64,000 nt of DNA from Sphingorhabdus sp. (lineage in GTDB: Bacteria; Pseudomonadota; Alphaproteobacteria; Sphingomonadales; Sphingomonadaceae): positions 682,001 through 746,000 of the forward strand of contig JANQNO010000005.1 in NCBI GenBank assembly GCA_028279555.1, in the 5' to 3' direction. Below the pieces are notes generated by a model. The model saw only the letters and a list, made by a program, of their open reading frames with translations. It had not been told where the DNA came from and did not search any database. This document shows, piece by piece, positions 8,764 to 18,467 of this stretch. The position numbers were made by a program, and so were the translations under genes. Within the stretch, counting starts at the first letter, position 1; every line of letters starts with the position of its first letter.

Positions 8764-10662
8764 CTAGCTGTAGTCCGGATTAACAAACTCGGGGACGATC
8801 TTCCTAAGCTCTACCACCGCCGGTTCGGACCGTCCGGCCTCGAGTATCTCGTCGAGATTTGCAAGATGGGCATAGAGCGCGTCCCACCCCAGGAAATTCT
8901 CCGATGCCATCATGATTTTCGGGTGACTGCTCGGTTCGGCATTGTCTCCGATCAGCAGCTCCTCATAGAGTTTTTCGCCAGGCCTCAGGCCAACTTCAAC
9001 AATCTCTATATCGCCATCGGGGCGTTCTGCGGTTCGCTGTGAGCGGCCCGAAAGGTTGATCATGGAAACCGCTAGGTCGGCAATACGCACCGACTTGCCC
9101 ATATCGAGCAGGAACACCTCTCCGCCTTTTGCCATCCCGGCAGCCTGGATAACCAACTGCGCAGCTTCGGGAATTGTCATAAAATATCTGGTAATCCGCC
9201 TATCCGTGAGGGTGACCGGCCCCCCTGCTTCTATCTGCTTCATGAAGCGCGGGACGACCGATCCGCTCGATCCCAGCACATTGCCAAATCGGACCATGGA
9301 AAATTGTGTGTTGCTTCCCCGGTCGGAGATTCCCTGCAGTATCAGTTCGCATGCGCGTTTTGTTGCGCCCATGACGTTGGTGGGGCGCACCGCCTTGTCG
9401 GTGCTGATCAGAATGAATTTCTCGACATTGGCAGCCTCGGCCTCGAGCGCCGTGTTCAGCGTCCCGAATATGTTGTTCCTGATCCCAGAAAGCGGATTGG
9501 CCTCAACCAGCGGTACATGCTTGTAGGCGGCTGAATGAAAAATGATCTGTGGCTTCCACTTCCTGAAAAGCCGCGATATCTGCTCTCGCTCGACGACATT
9601 CACAAGCATGGGAACTATCTCGAACTCTGGATGCTCCAGCCCTTCTTGCAGATCGCGCAATGCCTGGTCGATCGAATAGAGCGCAATCTCCGACGCTTCC
9701 GCCAAAATAAGCCGTTCGGGCTGGTAGGCAGCGATTTGCCTGCAGAGTTCACTACCAATCGATCCGCCAGCGCCCGTTACAACGACAGTCTTGCCGGAAA
9801 CCGCCTGCTCCATAAGATTGCGGTCTGGCTCCACCGCCGCGCGGCCGAGCAGGTCTTCGATCGAGATTGCACGCAGATCGTCAACGGTCACCGTTCCGTC
9901 GATGATTCCAGAGAGGCTCGGCAAGATTTTGACCTGAACCTCGAGTTTACTCAGCCTTTCGATGATCTTCTTTTGTGCCGAACGCTTCACGCTAGGAAAA
10001 GCAAGCAAGACATCATTCACGGCTTCCCTGGCGATAATGTCTTCCAGATCGGTACTTGGCAGCACGGGCTGGCCATTGAGCCGCTGCCCTACGACATTGT
10101 GGTCATCATCGACAAAGCCAACAAGCCGCATGGCCGGCTCCGTTCGCATCGAAGAGGCCAGTTGCTGGCCTGCGCTTCCGGCACCGTAGATCAGCACATT
10201 GCGCTGTTCGCCGCTGTAATTGTGGGAGCTCAAAATATCGACAAGCAAATAGCGCATGATAATCCGGCTTGTTACCAGTAGCCCGAAAAACAGGATTGGG
10301 TGCAGCAGTGCTATGGTTCGGGGGACGCCCGGTATGGTGTAAAAGCCGAAAAGGACAACCACCGGCAAGGCAAATGCCGCCACAGCCTTGGCAATTGCGT
10401 ATATGGTTCCCGCGCCAGCGAAGCGGAAGATGACCCTGTAGACGCCGCAGAAATAAAAGACGGGAAACCAGACCAGGAGCGCAGCCACTGTAAAGAAGAC
10501 GACGCCATCGGACCACAATATCCACACGCCAAGCCGCAGCGAATAGGCGATCCATACCGCAACGATGCAAAGCAGCGCATCGAAAGAAATGACAAGCAAG
10601 CGCTTGTACAGCCTGTCGAGCCGAAGAGCCCAGCGCATCATTTCGACGATTGAATCAAACAT
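8764..10662 (-). CDS. Membrane NDP-sugar dehydratase/epimerase, FlaA1/WbpM (CapD) family
   Basis: The 632-residue protein has an N-terminal region of about four membrane helices (for example LLCIVAVWIAYSLRLGVWIL), a CoA-binding-like Rossmann domain (NVLIYGAGSAGQQLASSM), then an SDR domain beginning VVVTGAGGSIGSELCRQIA. The SDR active site reads STDKAVRPTNVMGATKR, with Met replacing the usual Tyr of YxxxK as in WbpM/FlaA1-type UDP-GlcNAc 4,6-dehydratases. These enzymes start synthesis of deoxyamino sugars for O-antigen or capsule. The ATG at 10662 is used because the longer frame starts with TTG. It lies upstream of the export lipoprotein on the same strand, separated by about 150 bases. Confidence 0.91.
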   Translation of the reverse strand: MFDSIVEMMRWALRLDRLYKRLLVISFDALLCIVAVWIAYSLRLGVWILWSDGVVFFTVAALLVWFPVFYFCGVYRVIFRFAGAGTIYAIAKAVAAFALPVVVLFGFYTIPGVPRTIALLHPILFFGLLVTSRIIMRYLLVDILSSHNYSGEQRNVLIYGAGSAGQQLASSMRTEPAMRLVGFVDDDHNVVGQRLNGQPVLPSTDLEDIIAREAVNDVLLAFPSVKRSAQKKIIERLSKLEVQVKILPSLSGIIDGTVTVDDLRAISIEDLLGRAAVEPDRNLMEQAVSGKTVVVTGAGGSIGSELCRQIAAYQPERLILAEASEIALYSIDQALRDLQEGLEHPEFEIVPMLVNVVEREQISRLFRKWKPQIIFHSAAYKHVPLVEANPLSGIRNNIFGTLNTALEAEAANVEKFILISTDKAVRPTNVMGATKRACELILQGISDRGSNTQFSMVRFGNVLGSSGSVVPRFMKQIEAGGPVTLTDRRITRYFMTIPEAAQLVIQAAGMAKGGEVFLLDMGKSVRIADLAVSMINLSGRSQRTAERPDGDIEIVEVGLRPGEKLYEELLIGDNAEPSSHPKIMMASENFLGWDALYAHLANLDEILEAGRSEPAVVELRKIVPEFVNPDYS

Positions 10663-10796
10663 TGCTGGAAATTTCCCCAAACGCGTCAAACAAACTTAAA
10701 CCTGGTCAGCAGGCATTTGATAACAAACAATTCCCGTGAATAGAATTAACGCGACCGCAGGAGACATGCACAAACAAAGCCGAGTTCCCTTAGAGC

Positions 10797-10822
10797 AGCG
10801 TTCCTGCTATGGCAAGAACGCT
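10797..10822. other. Inverted repeat between divergent polysaccharide-region genes
   Basis: AGCGTTC and GAACGCT form a perfect 7-base inverted repeat with a 12-base spacer, inside the 226-base gap between the FlaA1/WbpM-type gene and the phosphatase-like lipoprotein gene. It could be a regulator site or an RNA hairpin. No T-tract follows. Confidence 0.35.
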
Positions 10823-10888
10823 CCGCGTTGCAAAGCCGCTGGAGAAAAGGCACAGCTTTAGTCTGGAAATCGCGAATACACCGCCAAC

Positions 10889-11824
10889 ATGATCTGTCCA
10901 AAGTTCACATACCGGGTCGGCTTTCTTGCCGCAGCAGCATCGCTTTTGTCAGGCTGCGTTGCCGCGCTGCTTCCCATCGTAGCTGGCGGCGCCCTTGGCA
11001 AGAGCGTGCTTGACAAGGAAGCCGTCAGGCCGGTGACGAGTTTTGAAAGTGATATTGCCAACGAGCGCAGTTTCGCTACCGGGGAAACGGCGGCGGTCGG
11101 AAAAGAAGGCAATGAGGGCCATATCAACACTGGTTTCAGGCAGGACAAAGCCAAGATAATTGCATTGGAAACAGATGCAGAAATTCGGGAACTGATTGCC
11201 GGTTATGATGGGCGCTCGCCAAAAAACACCTACCACGGCATAGTTCGTTACTCCTCTGATATCGTAGCGAAATATCGAAAAGAGCAGCGAGCGGAATCGG
11301 CTTTGCTAAAGCCCGGCTACATCGGCGGGCGCGGTGAGCGCCGAAGCTGTTTTGGCTTACCTCCCGCGATTATGATCGATATCGACAATGCGGTTGGGCA
11401 GCCGGGAGCCAGAGCTGCCCTTTCACCGCTGCTGCCAGCCAATTCAGACGACCTTTCAAGCGCACTGACCAGCCTGCGCAGCGAAAAGATCACCATTATC
11501 TGGATTTCCGACCTTCCCGAAAGCAACGCCAGAAAACTGATATCGCGATTGCGCTCTGCAGGAATTCTTGAAAGCAGCGATTTTCTGTCGCTCAACCGCG
11601 GAAAAGAAGACCGCAAACAGCTTCGCCGCGCGGCGGCGGCAGAAAGCCATTGCATCATCGCTATTGCCGGCGACCAACGCAGCGATTTCGATGAACTATT
11701 CGGCTACCTTCGTGATCCCGCAAATTTTGCTGACCTTGATCCGATGCTGGGCAATGGCTGGTTCCTGCATGAAATACCCGATGTTCAGGGCCCAGCTGGC
11801 GATTTCCGTCAAGAAGCCGACTGA
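10889..11824 (+). CDS. Lipoprotein resembling class C (e(P4)-type) acid phosphatases, HAD fold, degenerate motif I
   Basis: The 311-residue product starts with a lipoprotein signal peptide (lipobox LLSGC, Cys 23). HAD-like motifs follow in order: MIDIDNAV in place of DxDxT, IIWISDLPES (motif II position), a basic helix EDRKQLRRAAA (Lys region) and IAIAGDQRSDFDELFGYL, which closely resembles the GDxxxDF motif IV of class C acid phosphatases. The Thr of motif I is not conserved, so activity is uncertain. It sits between the FlaA1/WbpM-type gene and ugd. A link to surface polysaccharide is inferred from that position only. Confidence 0.68.
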   Translation: MICPKFTYRVGFLAAAASLLSGCVAALLPIVAGGALGKSVLDKEAVRPVTSFESDIANERSFATGETAAVGKEGNEGHINTGFRQDKAKIIALETDAEIRELIAGYDGRSPKNTYHGIVRYSSDIVAKYRKEQRAESALLKPGYIGGRGERRSCFGLPPAIMIDIDNAVGQPGARAALSPLLPANSDDLSSALTSLRSEKITIIWISDLPESNARKLISRLRSAGILESSDFLSLNRGKEDRKQLRRAAAAESHCIIAIAGDQRSDFDELFGYLRDPANFADLDPMLGNGWFLHEIPDVQGPAGDFRQEAD

Positions 11825-11939
11825 GCTTGGGCCGCCGCCCTCTTCTGCAGCAATTCACGCTCAGCAGCTTATTCTTGCTCCCGATCTTTTGAAGCCCTAA
11901 TGCCCTCTCAAACACGATGCTTCCTGCAGGAAAACGACG

Positions 11940-13244
11940 ATGAAAATTGCAATGATCGGGTCGGGATATGTCGGACTTGTCTCGGGTGCCTGTTTTGCCG
12001 ATTTTGGCCATGACGTTGTTTGCGTGGACAAGGATGGGCGAAAGATCGACCAGCTCAACAAGAATGTCATGCCCATTTATGAACCGGGTCTGGAATCCTT
12101 GGTCCGAAGCAATGTCGAAGCTGGCCGGCTCAGTTTTTCGACAGAACTCAAAGCTTCGGTGGAGGGATGCGACGCTGTCTTCATTGCAGTTGGAACGCCC
12201 TCCCGTCGCGGAGACGGCCATGCCGATCTAAGCTATGTCTACGCGGCAACCGAGGAGATTGCCGAGGCCGTCGGCGACCGGACGGTCATTGTCACCAAGT
12301 CGACCGTTCCCGTTGGTACTGGCGACGAAGTAGAGAGAATAATCGTGGCTTCGAGAAAAGACATCGAGTTCGCGGTTGTTTCCAACCCGGAGTTCTTGCG
12401 TGAAGGCGCGGCAATCGGCGATTTCAAGCGGCCCGACCGGATTGTCGTGGGAACCGAGGTCGATTGGGCACGCGACGTTATGCACGCGGTCTATCGCCCG
12501 CTGTTCCTCAACGAATCGCCAATATTATTCACCAGCCGCAAATCGGCGGAGGTCATCAAATATGCCGCCAATGCTTTCCTTGCGACCAAGATCACTTTCA
12601 TCAACGAAGTTGCCGATCTCTGCGAAAAAGTCGATGCCAATGTGCAGGATGTGGCGCGCGGAATAGGACTCGACAATCGTATCGGCCCGAAATTCCTCCA
12701 TGCAGGCCCAGGCTATGGTGGAAGCTGTTTCCCCAAAGATACGCTGGCGCTTCTAAAAACCGCGCAGGACCATGATTCGCCAATGCGCATCATCGAAGCC
12801 GTCGTTCAGGCCAATGACCTTCGAAAGCGCGCGATGGGACGCAAGATCGTCCAGGCGCTGGGCAATGATGCGCGCAACAAAAAAGTCGGCATACTGGGCC
12901 TCACATTCAAGCCCAATACGGACGACATGCGCGATTCCCCCTCGATTGCCGTTGTCCAGACCTTGCTCGATGCAGGTGCGGACGTGAGCGCCTTCGATCC
13001 CGAAGGGATGGAAGAGGCAGCAGAAATCATGCCCGACGTCAAAATGGTCTCGGATGCCTATGAAGCCGCCAAAAATGCGGATGCCGTTGCAATCGTTACC
13101 GAATGGGATGCATTTCGCGCGCTCGATCTGGGCCGGCTCAAGGACGTCATGGCGGGCAATGCCCTGATCGACCTTCGCAATATCTACGACTCCGCCGACG
13201 CTGCAGCCGCAGGATTTGACTATGTGAGCGTCGGCCGCGTGTGA
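11940..13244 (+). CDS. ugd: UDP-glucose 6-dehydrogenase
   Basis: UDP-glucose 6-dehydrogenase makes UDP-glucuronate, a precursor for acidic exopolysaccharides and lipid modification. The 434-residue product has the N-terminal NAD motif MIGSGYVGLVSGACFADFGH, the conserved KSTVPVGTG and SNPEFLREG, and the catalytic Cys in GPGYGGSCFPKD (Cys 263). The C-terminal UDP-binding domain follows (KVGILGLTFKPNTDDMRDSPS). Its length is normal. It lies 115 bases after the phosphatase-like lipoprotein gene on the same strand and converges with the DUF938 gene 17 bases away. Confidence 0.95.
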   Translation: MKIAMIGSGYVGLVSGACFADFGHDVVCVDKDGRKIDQLNKNVMPIYEPGLESLVRSNVEAGRLSFSTELKASVEGCDAVFIAVGTPSRRGDGHADLSYVYAATEEIAEAVGDRTVIVTKSTVPVGTGDEVERIIVASRKDIEFAVVSNPEFLREGAAIGDFKRPDRIVVGTEVDWARDVMHAVYRPLFLNESPILFTSRKSAEVIKYAANAFLATKITFINEVADLCEKVDANVQDVARGIGLDNRIGPKFLHAGPGYGGSCFPKDTLALLKTAQDHDSPMRIIEAVVQANDLRKRAMGRKIVQALGNDARNKKVGILGLTFKPNTDDMRDSPSIAVVQTLLDAGADVSAFDPEGMEEAAEIMPDVKMVSDAYEAAKNADAVAIVTEWDAFRALDLGRLKDVMAGNALIDLRNIYDSADAAAAGFDYVSVGRV

Positions 13245-13261
13245 GCTCTTCTGCCGATTGG

Positions 13262-13897
13262 CTAGCGTTTGCGAAAAACAAGCGACAGATTGTTGGCCGG
13301 CATGGCGGTTTTTTGCGTAAGTGCAAAACCATGCTGACCGGCAAGTGCTTCAACATCGCTCACTTTTCGAAGACCCCAGGCCAGATTGCGGCTTTTGAGC
13401 GATGCGTCGAAGGCAAGATTGCTTTCCGCTGTCGACACACCGTCCTCGATATAGGGGCCATAAAGATATAGCAGGCCGCCCTTCGGCAATATCCCCGCCG
13501 CGCCTGCAAACAAACCCTCACAAGCAGCCCAAGGCGCGATATGGATCATGTTGATGCAAAGAATTCCATCTGCGCTCTCAATCGGCCATTCCGGGTCGCA
13601 TACGTCGAGAAGCAGGGGCGTTCGGATATTGTCCTGTCCGCTCTCCGCAGCCCAGGTCGATATCGACTCCAGCGCATCGGCTTCGGCATCGCTGGGCTGC
13701 CAGCCGAGCGCAGGAAATACACTGGCAAAATGGGAAATATGCTGCCCGGTTCCGCTCGCAATTTCGAGTATCGTCCCGCGCCTCGGCAAATTATCTTTGA
13801 GCAGCGCTGTTATGGCATCGCGGTTTCGGTCAGTCGCCGGGGCATGGCGTTTCTTTCCCGGCGCAACCCCAAAAGGAAATGCTGACTTGTCGCTCAT
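13262..13897 (-). CDS. DUF938 family class I methyltransferase-like protein
   Basis: The 211-residue protein matches the DUF938 family: an N-terminal KRHAPATDRNRDAI segment, the glycine motif ILEIASGTGQHISHFA, SDAEADALESI, and a central ILCINMIHIAPW. The fold is that of a SAM-dependent methyltransferase, but the substrate is not known. Its start overlaps the gcvPB stop by 4 bases (ATGA), so it is translationally coupled to the glycine cleavage operon and likely shares its riboswitch control. Whether it has a role in one-carbon metabolism is only suggested by that position. Confidence 0.85.
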   Translation of the reverse strand: MSDKSAFPFGVAPGKKRHAPATDRNRDAITALLKDNLPRRGTILEIASGTGQHISHFASVFPALGWQPSDAEADALESISTWAAESGQDNIRTPLLLDVCDPEWPIESADGILCINMIHIAPWAACEGLFAGAAGILPKGGLLYLYGPYIEDGVSTAESNLAFDASLKSRNLAWGLRKVSDVEALAGQHGFALTQKTAMPANNLSLVFRKR

Positions 13898-15465
13898 TCG
13901 GCAGCGACGGCTGGCTCTGGCTCGGTCCAGACCAGTTTCGGTTTGCGAGCAGCAAGCGTTTCATCGAGCCGCCTTCGCGGTGCGAAGCTCGGCGCGGTCT
14001 TGAGCGATTCATCGCCCGCCTTCGCGCGCTCGGCCACGCTGCGCAGCGCGCCAATAAACTGGTCAAGTGCTGCCTTGCTCTCGGTTTCTGTGGGCTCAAC
14101 CAGCATCGCGCCATGCACCACCAGCGGGAAATAGACCGTCATGGGATGGAACCCCTCATCGATCAGCCCTTTGGCAATATCCAGCGTCGAGAAGCCGTCG
14201 GCCATGCCGTTGTCGCTGAAAATTACTTCATGCATACAGGGGCCGGAACCCGCAAAGGGAGCATCGAGCACATGCTCGAGGTTGCGAAGCACATAGTTCG
14301 CGTTGAGAACCGCGTCTTCGGCAACCTGCTTCAGGCCATCTGCGCCATGGCTCAAAATATAGGAAAGCGCGCGCGTGAACATTCCCATCTGGCCATGAAA
14401 GGCAGTCATCCGTCCGAAGGAGTCCGGATGCCGGTCTCCCGCCGTCTCCTCTTCCACCAGCGTAATATATCCATCGGCATGCCGCTCTGTAAAAGGCAGC
14501 GGGCCATAGGGCGACAAGGCTTCTGAGAGGACAACAGGCCCGGATCCCGGACCGCCGCCGCCATGTGGCGTCGAGAATGTCTTGTGCAGATTGATATGCA
14601 TGGCATCGATGCCAAGGTCGCCGGGCCGCACCCGTCCAACGATCGCGTTGAAATTTGCACCGTCACAGTAAACATAGCCGCCCGCCTCGTGAACGGCATC
14701 GCTGATCGCCTTCATATCCGGTTCGAACAGCCCGCAGGTGTTGGGATTTGTGATCATAACCCCGGCAATATCAGGGCCAAGCCGCGCCTTCAGCGCTTCC
14801 AGATCGACGCGCCCGCGCTCGTTCGCAGGGATCTCTTCCACCGCGAAGCCAGCGAAAGCAGCCGTCGCGGGATTGGTGCCATGCGCACTTTCCGGAACGA
14901 GAATGACTTTTCGGCCTTCACCGCGCGCCTCCAAAGCGGCCCTGATGCAGAGAATGCCGCATAGTTCGCCATGCGCACCGGCCTTGGGACTCATGGCGAC
15001 ACCATGCATACCTGTCAGATCGATCAGCCAGAAAGCGAGCTCGTTGATCACGCCAAGTGCGCCCTGCACGGTTTCGACTGGTTGCAGCGGATGTACATCT
15101 GCAAAACCCTTCATCCGCGCCACCTTTTCATTGAGCCGGGGATTGTGCTTCATTGTGCAGCTACCGAGAGGAAAAACACCCAGATCGATGCCGTAATTCT
15201 GGCGGCTCAGCCTGGTGTAGTGACGAACAGCCTCGGGTTCGGAAAGCCCGGGCAATCCGATATTGCGGACACGCTCAAGGCCGCCCAAGCGGCTGGCCGC
15301 GGGAGGTGCATCAGCGAAATCGACGCCTGTCGTGTGGATATCGCCTATCTCGAAAATCAGCGCTTCTTCGAGCATCAGCGCCTTGTTGCCAGTGAAGGTC
15401 TCATCGCCGCGGCGGCGCTCTTCGAACATTTCGGGCTTCCATCCGCTTTTGTTGATCTCGCTCAT
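13894..15465 (-). CDS. gcvPB: Glycine dehydrogenase (decarboxylating), subunit 2
   Basis: This is the C-terminal half of the split P-protein, which decarboxylates glycine and passes the aminomethyl group to lipoyl-GcvH. The 523-residue product carries the PLP lysine in NLHKTFSTPHGGGGPGSGP (Lys about 295), LGSCTMKHNPRLNE and a Gly-rich phosphate-binding loop. It is the catalytic subunit and needs GcvPA from the gene just upstream, whose stop overlaps its ATG by 4 bases. A basic extension at the C-terminus (SFAPRRRLDETLAARKPKLVW) is as commonly seen in alphaproteobacterial GcvPB. Confidence 0.95.
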   Translation of the reverse strand: MSEINKSGWKPEMFEERRRGDETFTGNKALMLEEALIFEIGDIHTTGVDFADAPPAASRLGGLERVRNIGLPGLSEPEAVRHYTRLSRQNYGIDLGVFPLGSCTMKHNPRLNEKVARMKGFADVHPLQPVETVQGALGVINELAFWLIDLTGMHGVAMSPKAGAHGELCGILCIRAALEARGEGRKVILVPESAHGTNPATAAFAGFAVEEIPANERGRVDLEALKARLGPDIAGVMITNPNTCGLFEPDMKAISDAVHEAGGYVYCDGANFNAIVGRVRPGDLGIDAMHINLHKTFSTPHGGGGPGSGPVVLSEALSPYGPLPFTERHADGYITLVEEETAGDRHPDSFGRMTAFHGQMGMFTRALSYILSHGADGLKQVAEDAVLNANYVLRNLEHVLDAPFAGSGPCMHEVIFSDNGMADGFSTLDIAKGLIDEGFHPMTVYFPLVVHGAMLVEPTETESKAALDQFIGALRSVAERAKAGDESLKTAPSFAPRRRLDETLAARKPKLVWTEPEPAVAAE

Positions 15466-16817
15466 GACAGCAGCTCCTCCAGCGCCGACGCCAGAGCCTC
15501 GATATCCTCATCGCTTGCCGTCTCCGTGACCGCCACAACAAGACCGTTTGAAAGCGCCTCTTCGCCGGGATAGAGCCGCCCGAGCGACACCCCGCCCAAA
15601 ATGTGCTTTTCGGCAAGCTGGTGCACCAGCGGGCGCGCCTCGACAGGAAGTTCGAGGGTGAATTCATTGAAGAAATTCTCGTTGACCAGGCGGATGCCAT
15701 CGATCGCGCTCAACCTTTCGGCAGCCTGCACCGCTTTTGCATGGTTCAGCATCGCCAGTTCGCGCAATCCCCGCTCGCCAAGCAGGCTCATATGAATACT
15801 GAAAGCAAGGGCACAAAGCCCTGAATTCGTGCAAATATTGCTGGTCGCCTTCTCGCGGCGGATATGCTGTTCACGAGTCGAAAGCGTCAGCACAAATCCG
15901 CGTTTGCCTTCTGCATCAACCGTCTCGCCGCACAGCCTTCCCGGCATTTGCCGGACAAATTTCTGCTGGCAGGCAAACAGGCCGACATAAGGCCCGCCAA
16001 ATTGCAGCCCGACGCCAATCGATTGGCCCTCGCCCACCACGATATCCGCACCCATCTCGCCCGGCGACTTGATAGCACCAAGCGCGACGGGCTCGGTCAC
16101 GACGGCAACCAACAATGCGCCATTTTCATGAGCCTTTTCGGCAATCGCGCTCATATCTTCGATACGCCCAAGAATATCGGGATACTGGACGACGACGGCG
16201 CTGGTCTCTCCATCGATTTCATCAAGTAGCCGCTTTGTGTCGCTTCCCGCAAATTCCGGGAGCGCGACCGAAAGCGCGTCGCCGGTAAAGCGCGCCATCG
16301 TCTTGCAAAGACTGACATAATGCGGGTGCAACCCGCTCGACAATACCGCCTTGCTGCGTTTGGTTACCCTGCCCGCCATGCTGATTGCTTCCCAGCAGGC
16401 GGTCGACCCATCATACATCGACGCATTGGCGACATCGCAGCCAAAGAGGCGCGCGACCTGCGTCTGGAATTCGAACAGCATCTGCAGCGTGCCTTGCGCA
16501 ATTTCGGGCTGATAGGGCGTGTAAGCCGTCAGAAACTCGCCGCGCTGGATCAGGTGATCGACGCTCGCCGGCACATGATGCCTATAAGCTCCGCAGCCAA
16601 GGAAGGAGGGGTGGTGCGACGCCGCCATATTCTTGCGGGCCAGATTGGAGAAATGCTGCTCGACTGCCATTTCACTGGCATGGTTCGGTAACCCCTCGAT
16701 CGTCCCGTCGAGACGCGCCTCTTCGGGCACGTCAATAAAGAGATCATCGATCGAGGACGCCCCGATCTTGCCAAGCATCGCGTGACGATCAGTATCGGTA
16801 AGGGGGAGGTAGCGCAT
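15462..16817 (-). CDS. gcvPA: Glycine dehydrogenase (decarboxylating), subunit 1
   Basis: This is the N-terminal half of the split P-protein (451 aa). Recognisable segments are the N-terminal MRYLPLTDTDRHAML, FLGCGAYRHHVPASVDHL, TAYTPYQPEIAQGTLQ, and GEGQSIGVGLQFGGPYVG. It forms a heterotetramer with GcvPB. Its start lies 103 bases after the gcvH stop. That spacer holds a short inverted repeat (16875-16892) without a T-run, so the operon probably continues through it. No truncation is seen. Confidence 0.95.
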   Translation of the reverse strand: MRYLPLTDTDRHAMLGKIGASSIDDLFIDVPEEARLDGTIEGLPNHASEMAVEQHFSNLARKNMAASHHPSFLGCGAYRHHVPASVDHLIQRGEFLTAYTPYQPEIAQGTLQMLFEFQTQVARLFGCDVANASMYDGSTACWEAISMAGRVTKRSKAVLSSGLHPHYVSLCKTMARFTGDALSVALPEFAGSDTKRLLDEIDGETSAVVVQYPDILGRIEDMSAIAEKAHENGALLVAVVTEPVALGAIKSPGEMGADIVVGEGQSIGVGLQFGGPYVGLFACQQKFVRQMPGRLCGETVDAEGKRGFVLTLSTREQHIRREKATSNICTNSGLCALAFSIHMSLLGERGLRELAMLNHAKAVQAAERLSAIDGIRLVNENFFNEFTLELPVEARPLVHQLAEKHILGGVSLGRLYPGEEALSNGLVVAVTETASDEDIEALASALEELLS

Positions 16818-16920
16818 ATCCAGATTTCTTCCTTTGGCATCACCCCGGCTTTCGCCGCGGTCTCAGGCTAAATTCATCTCATGCCAGAGATGCCAGCCTC
16901 CGCTGACATGACGAGTTATG

Positions 16921-17292
16921 TCAAAGCCCGTCCACAAAGGCCTTGTAAGCATTTTCATTCATCAGTGCTTCCAATTCGCCCGTATCGGACAGCGTTATGC
17001 GAAAGAACCAGCCGTCGCCTTCGGGATCACTGTTCACAAGCGCAGGGTCTTCTTCCAGCGCGCCATTGCCCTCAGTCACGGTGCCGCTCACCGGCGCATA
17101 AATATCGGACGCTGCCTTGACGCTCTCGACAACCGCGGCATCGCCGCCTTTGGCAAGCTCTGTTCCGGCCGCAGGCACTTCTGCAAAAACGATATCGCCC
17201 AGCTGTTCCTGCGCGTAATCCGTGATGCCGACCGTCGCACTTTCGCCGTCGACATCGATCCATTCATGCTCTTCGGTAAAATATCGACTCAT
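16921..17292 (-). CDS. gcvH: Glycine cleavage system H protein
   Basis: GcvH is the lipoylated shuttle that carries the aminomethyl group between the P and T proteins. The 123-residue product has the standard hybrid-motif lipoyl domain. The lipoyl lysine is Lys 59 in [17 protein letters not shown], and [15 protein letters not shown] precedes it. The ATG overlaps the gcvT stop by 4 bases, indicating coupled translation. It acts in the cytoplasm. Confidence 0.96.
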   Translation of the reverse strand: MSRYFTEEHEWIDVDGESATVGITDYAQEQLGDIVFAEVPAAGTELAKGGDAAVVESVKAASDIYAPVSGTVTEGNGALEEDPALVNSDPEGDGWFFRITLSDTGELEALMNENAYKAFVDGL

Positions 17293-18428
17293 TTGGCTTT
17301 CCCTCTCCTGTGATATCGGTGCGGAATGAATGGCATTTTTGTAACGGTCATCGGCACGCGGCGACCGCGCACTTCGGCCTCCAGGATGGTACCCTCGCCT
17401 GTAAGGCTGCTTTCGACATAACCCATGGCGATCGGTGCACCGACGCTTGGACCAAATCCGCCGGATGTAACCCTGCCGACCTCATCATCGCTGTCATAGA
17501 TCGGTGCGCCCTCTCGCACGGGCATTTTCCCATCGATCGAGAATCCAACCAGCTTGCGCGCAGGGCCATCGGCGAGTGCTTTCAGAATACGCTCGCTGCC
17601 ATGAAAGCCGCCTTCTTCGCGGCGTGCCTTCGATATCGCAAAGCTGGCATTGCCCTCTACCGGATCGACGCCGGGGTCGAGATCATGTCCATAGAGCGGA
17701 AGACCGGCCTCCATCCGTAAAGAATCGCGCGCGCCCAAGCCAATTGGTTTCACCTCATCCTGCTCGGCCAACGCGTCTGCCAACGCATTCACATGCTCAG
17801 CCGGAACCGAGATTTCAAAACCGTCCTCGCCTGTATAGCCGGACCGGCTAACCCCCAGCGGCACACCGTTCCAAAGGAAGGGCCCGGCCTCCATGAAAAA
17901 AAGGTCACCCGGCACCGGCCAGCCATCCTGCACTGGCTCGACACCGATCCGTGCTAATGCTTCTGCAGCTTTCGGGCCTTGCAGCGCCAGCAGCGCAGCA
18001 CTTTCCATATGGTCGAGCGTTATATCCCCGGGCAAATGCGCCCGCATAAATGCGATGTCGTCATGCTTCACCGCGCCATTCACGACGATATAGAGGTTCT
18101 TGCCGGTATTGGTGATAATCATGTCATCCAGCACACCGCCATCTTCGGCCAGCAGCAGCGAATAGCGCATCTTGCCAGGTTTCAGCGCCGATATGTCACC
18201 CGGCACGATTTTTTCGAGCGCTTCAGCAGCGCCCTCGCCGGTCAGTTGCAGCTGTCCCATATGCGATACATCGAAAAGGCCAGCCTGTTCGCGCGTCCAC
18301 AGATGCTCGGCCATTATACCTTCATACTGGATCGGCATTTGATAGCCCGCAAAGGGCACAATGCGGGCACCCTTTTTCCGGTGCCAGCCATCGAGCGGCA
18401 GTTTCAAATTTTTGCTCTCGTCGCTCAA
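17289..18428 (-). CDS. gcvT: Aminomethyltransferase (glycine cleavage T protein)
   Basis: GcvT transfers the methylene group from aminomethyl-GcvH to tetrahydrofolate and releases ammonia. The 379-residue product includes the N-terminal [25 protein letters not shown], the folate-site region [17 protein letters not shown] and the C-terminal [16 protein letters not shown]. The only well-placed start is a TTG at 18428, with GGAG seven bases upstream; the nearby ATG at 18432 is out of frame. It is the first gene after the tandem glycine riboswitch and heads gcvT-gcvH-gcvPA-gcvPB-DUF938. Confidence 0.94.
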   Translation of the reverse strand: MSDESKNLKLPLDGWHRKKGARIVPFAGYQMPIQYEGIMAEHLWTREQAGLFDVSHMGQLQLTGEGAAEALEKIVPGDISALKPGKMRYSLLLAEDGGVLDDMIITNTGKNLYIVVNGAVKHDDIAFMRAHLPGDITLDHMESAALLALQGPKAAEALARIGVEPVQDGWPVPGDLFFMEAGPFLWNGVPLGVSRSGYTGEDGFEISVPAEHVNALADALAEQDEVKPIGLGARDSLRMEAGLPLYGHDLDPGVDPVEGNASFAISKARREEGGFHGSERILKALADGPARKLVGFSIDGKMPVREGAPIYDSDDEVGRVTSGGFGPSVGAPIAMGYVESSLTGEGTILEAEVRGRRVPMTVTKMPFIPHRYHRRGKAK

Positions 18429-18467
18429 TCATCGTCTCCGTCACAGTGCAGCGCGCCAACCGGCACC

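Noticed and set aside
9535-10281. 248-codon plus-strand ORF
   Set aside because: It lies antisense to the FlaA1/WbpM-type gene, which has clear motifs.
16875-16892. Inverted repeat between gcvH and gcvPA as terminator
   Set aside because: It has no T-run and would cut the gcv operon; it may be a processing hairpin or chance.
18430-18432. ATG as gcvT start
   Set aside because: It is out of frame with gcvT; the TTG at 18428 has a well-spaced GGAG.
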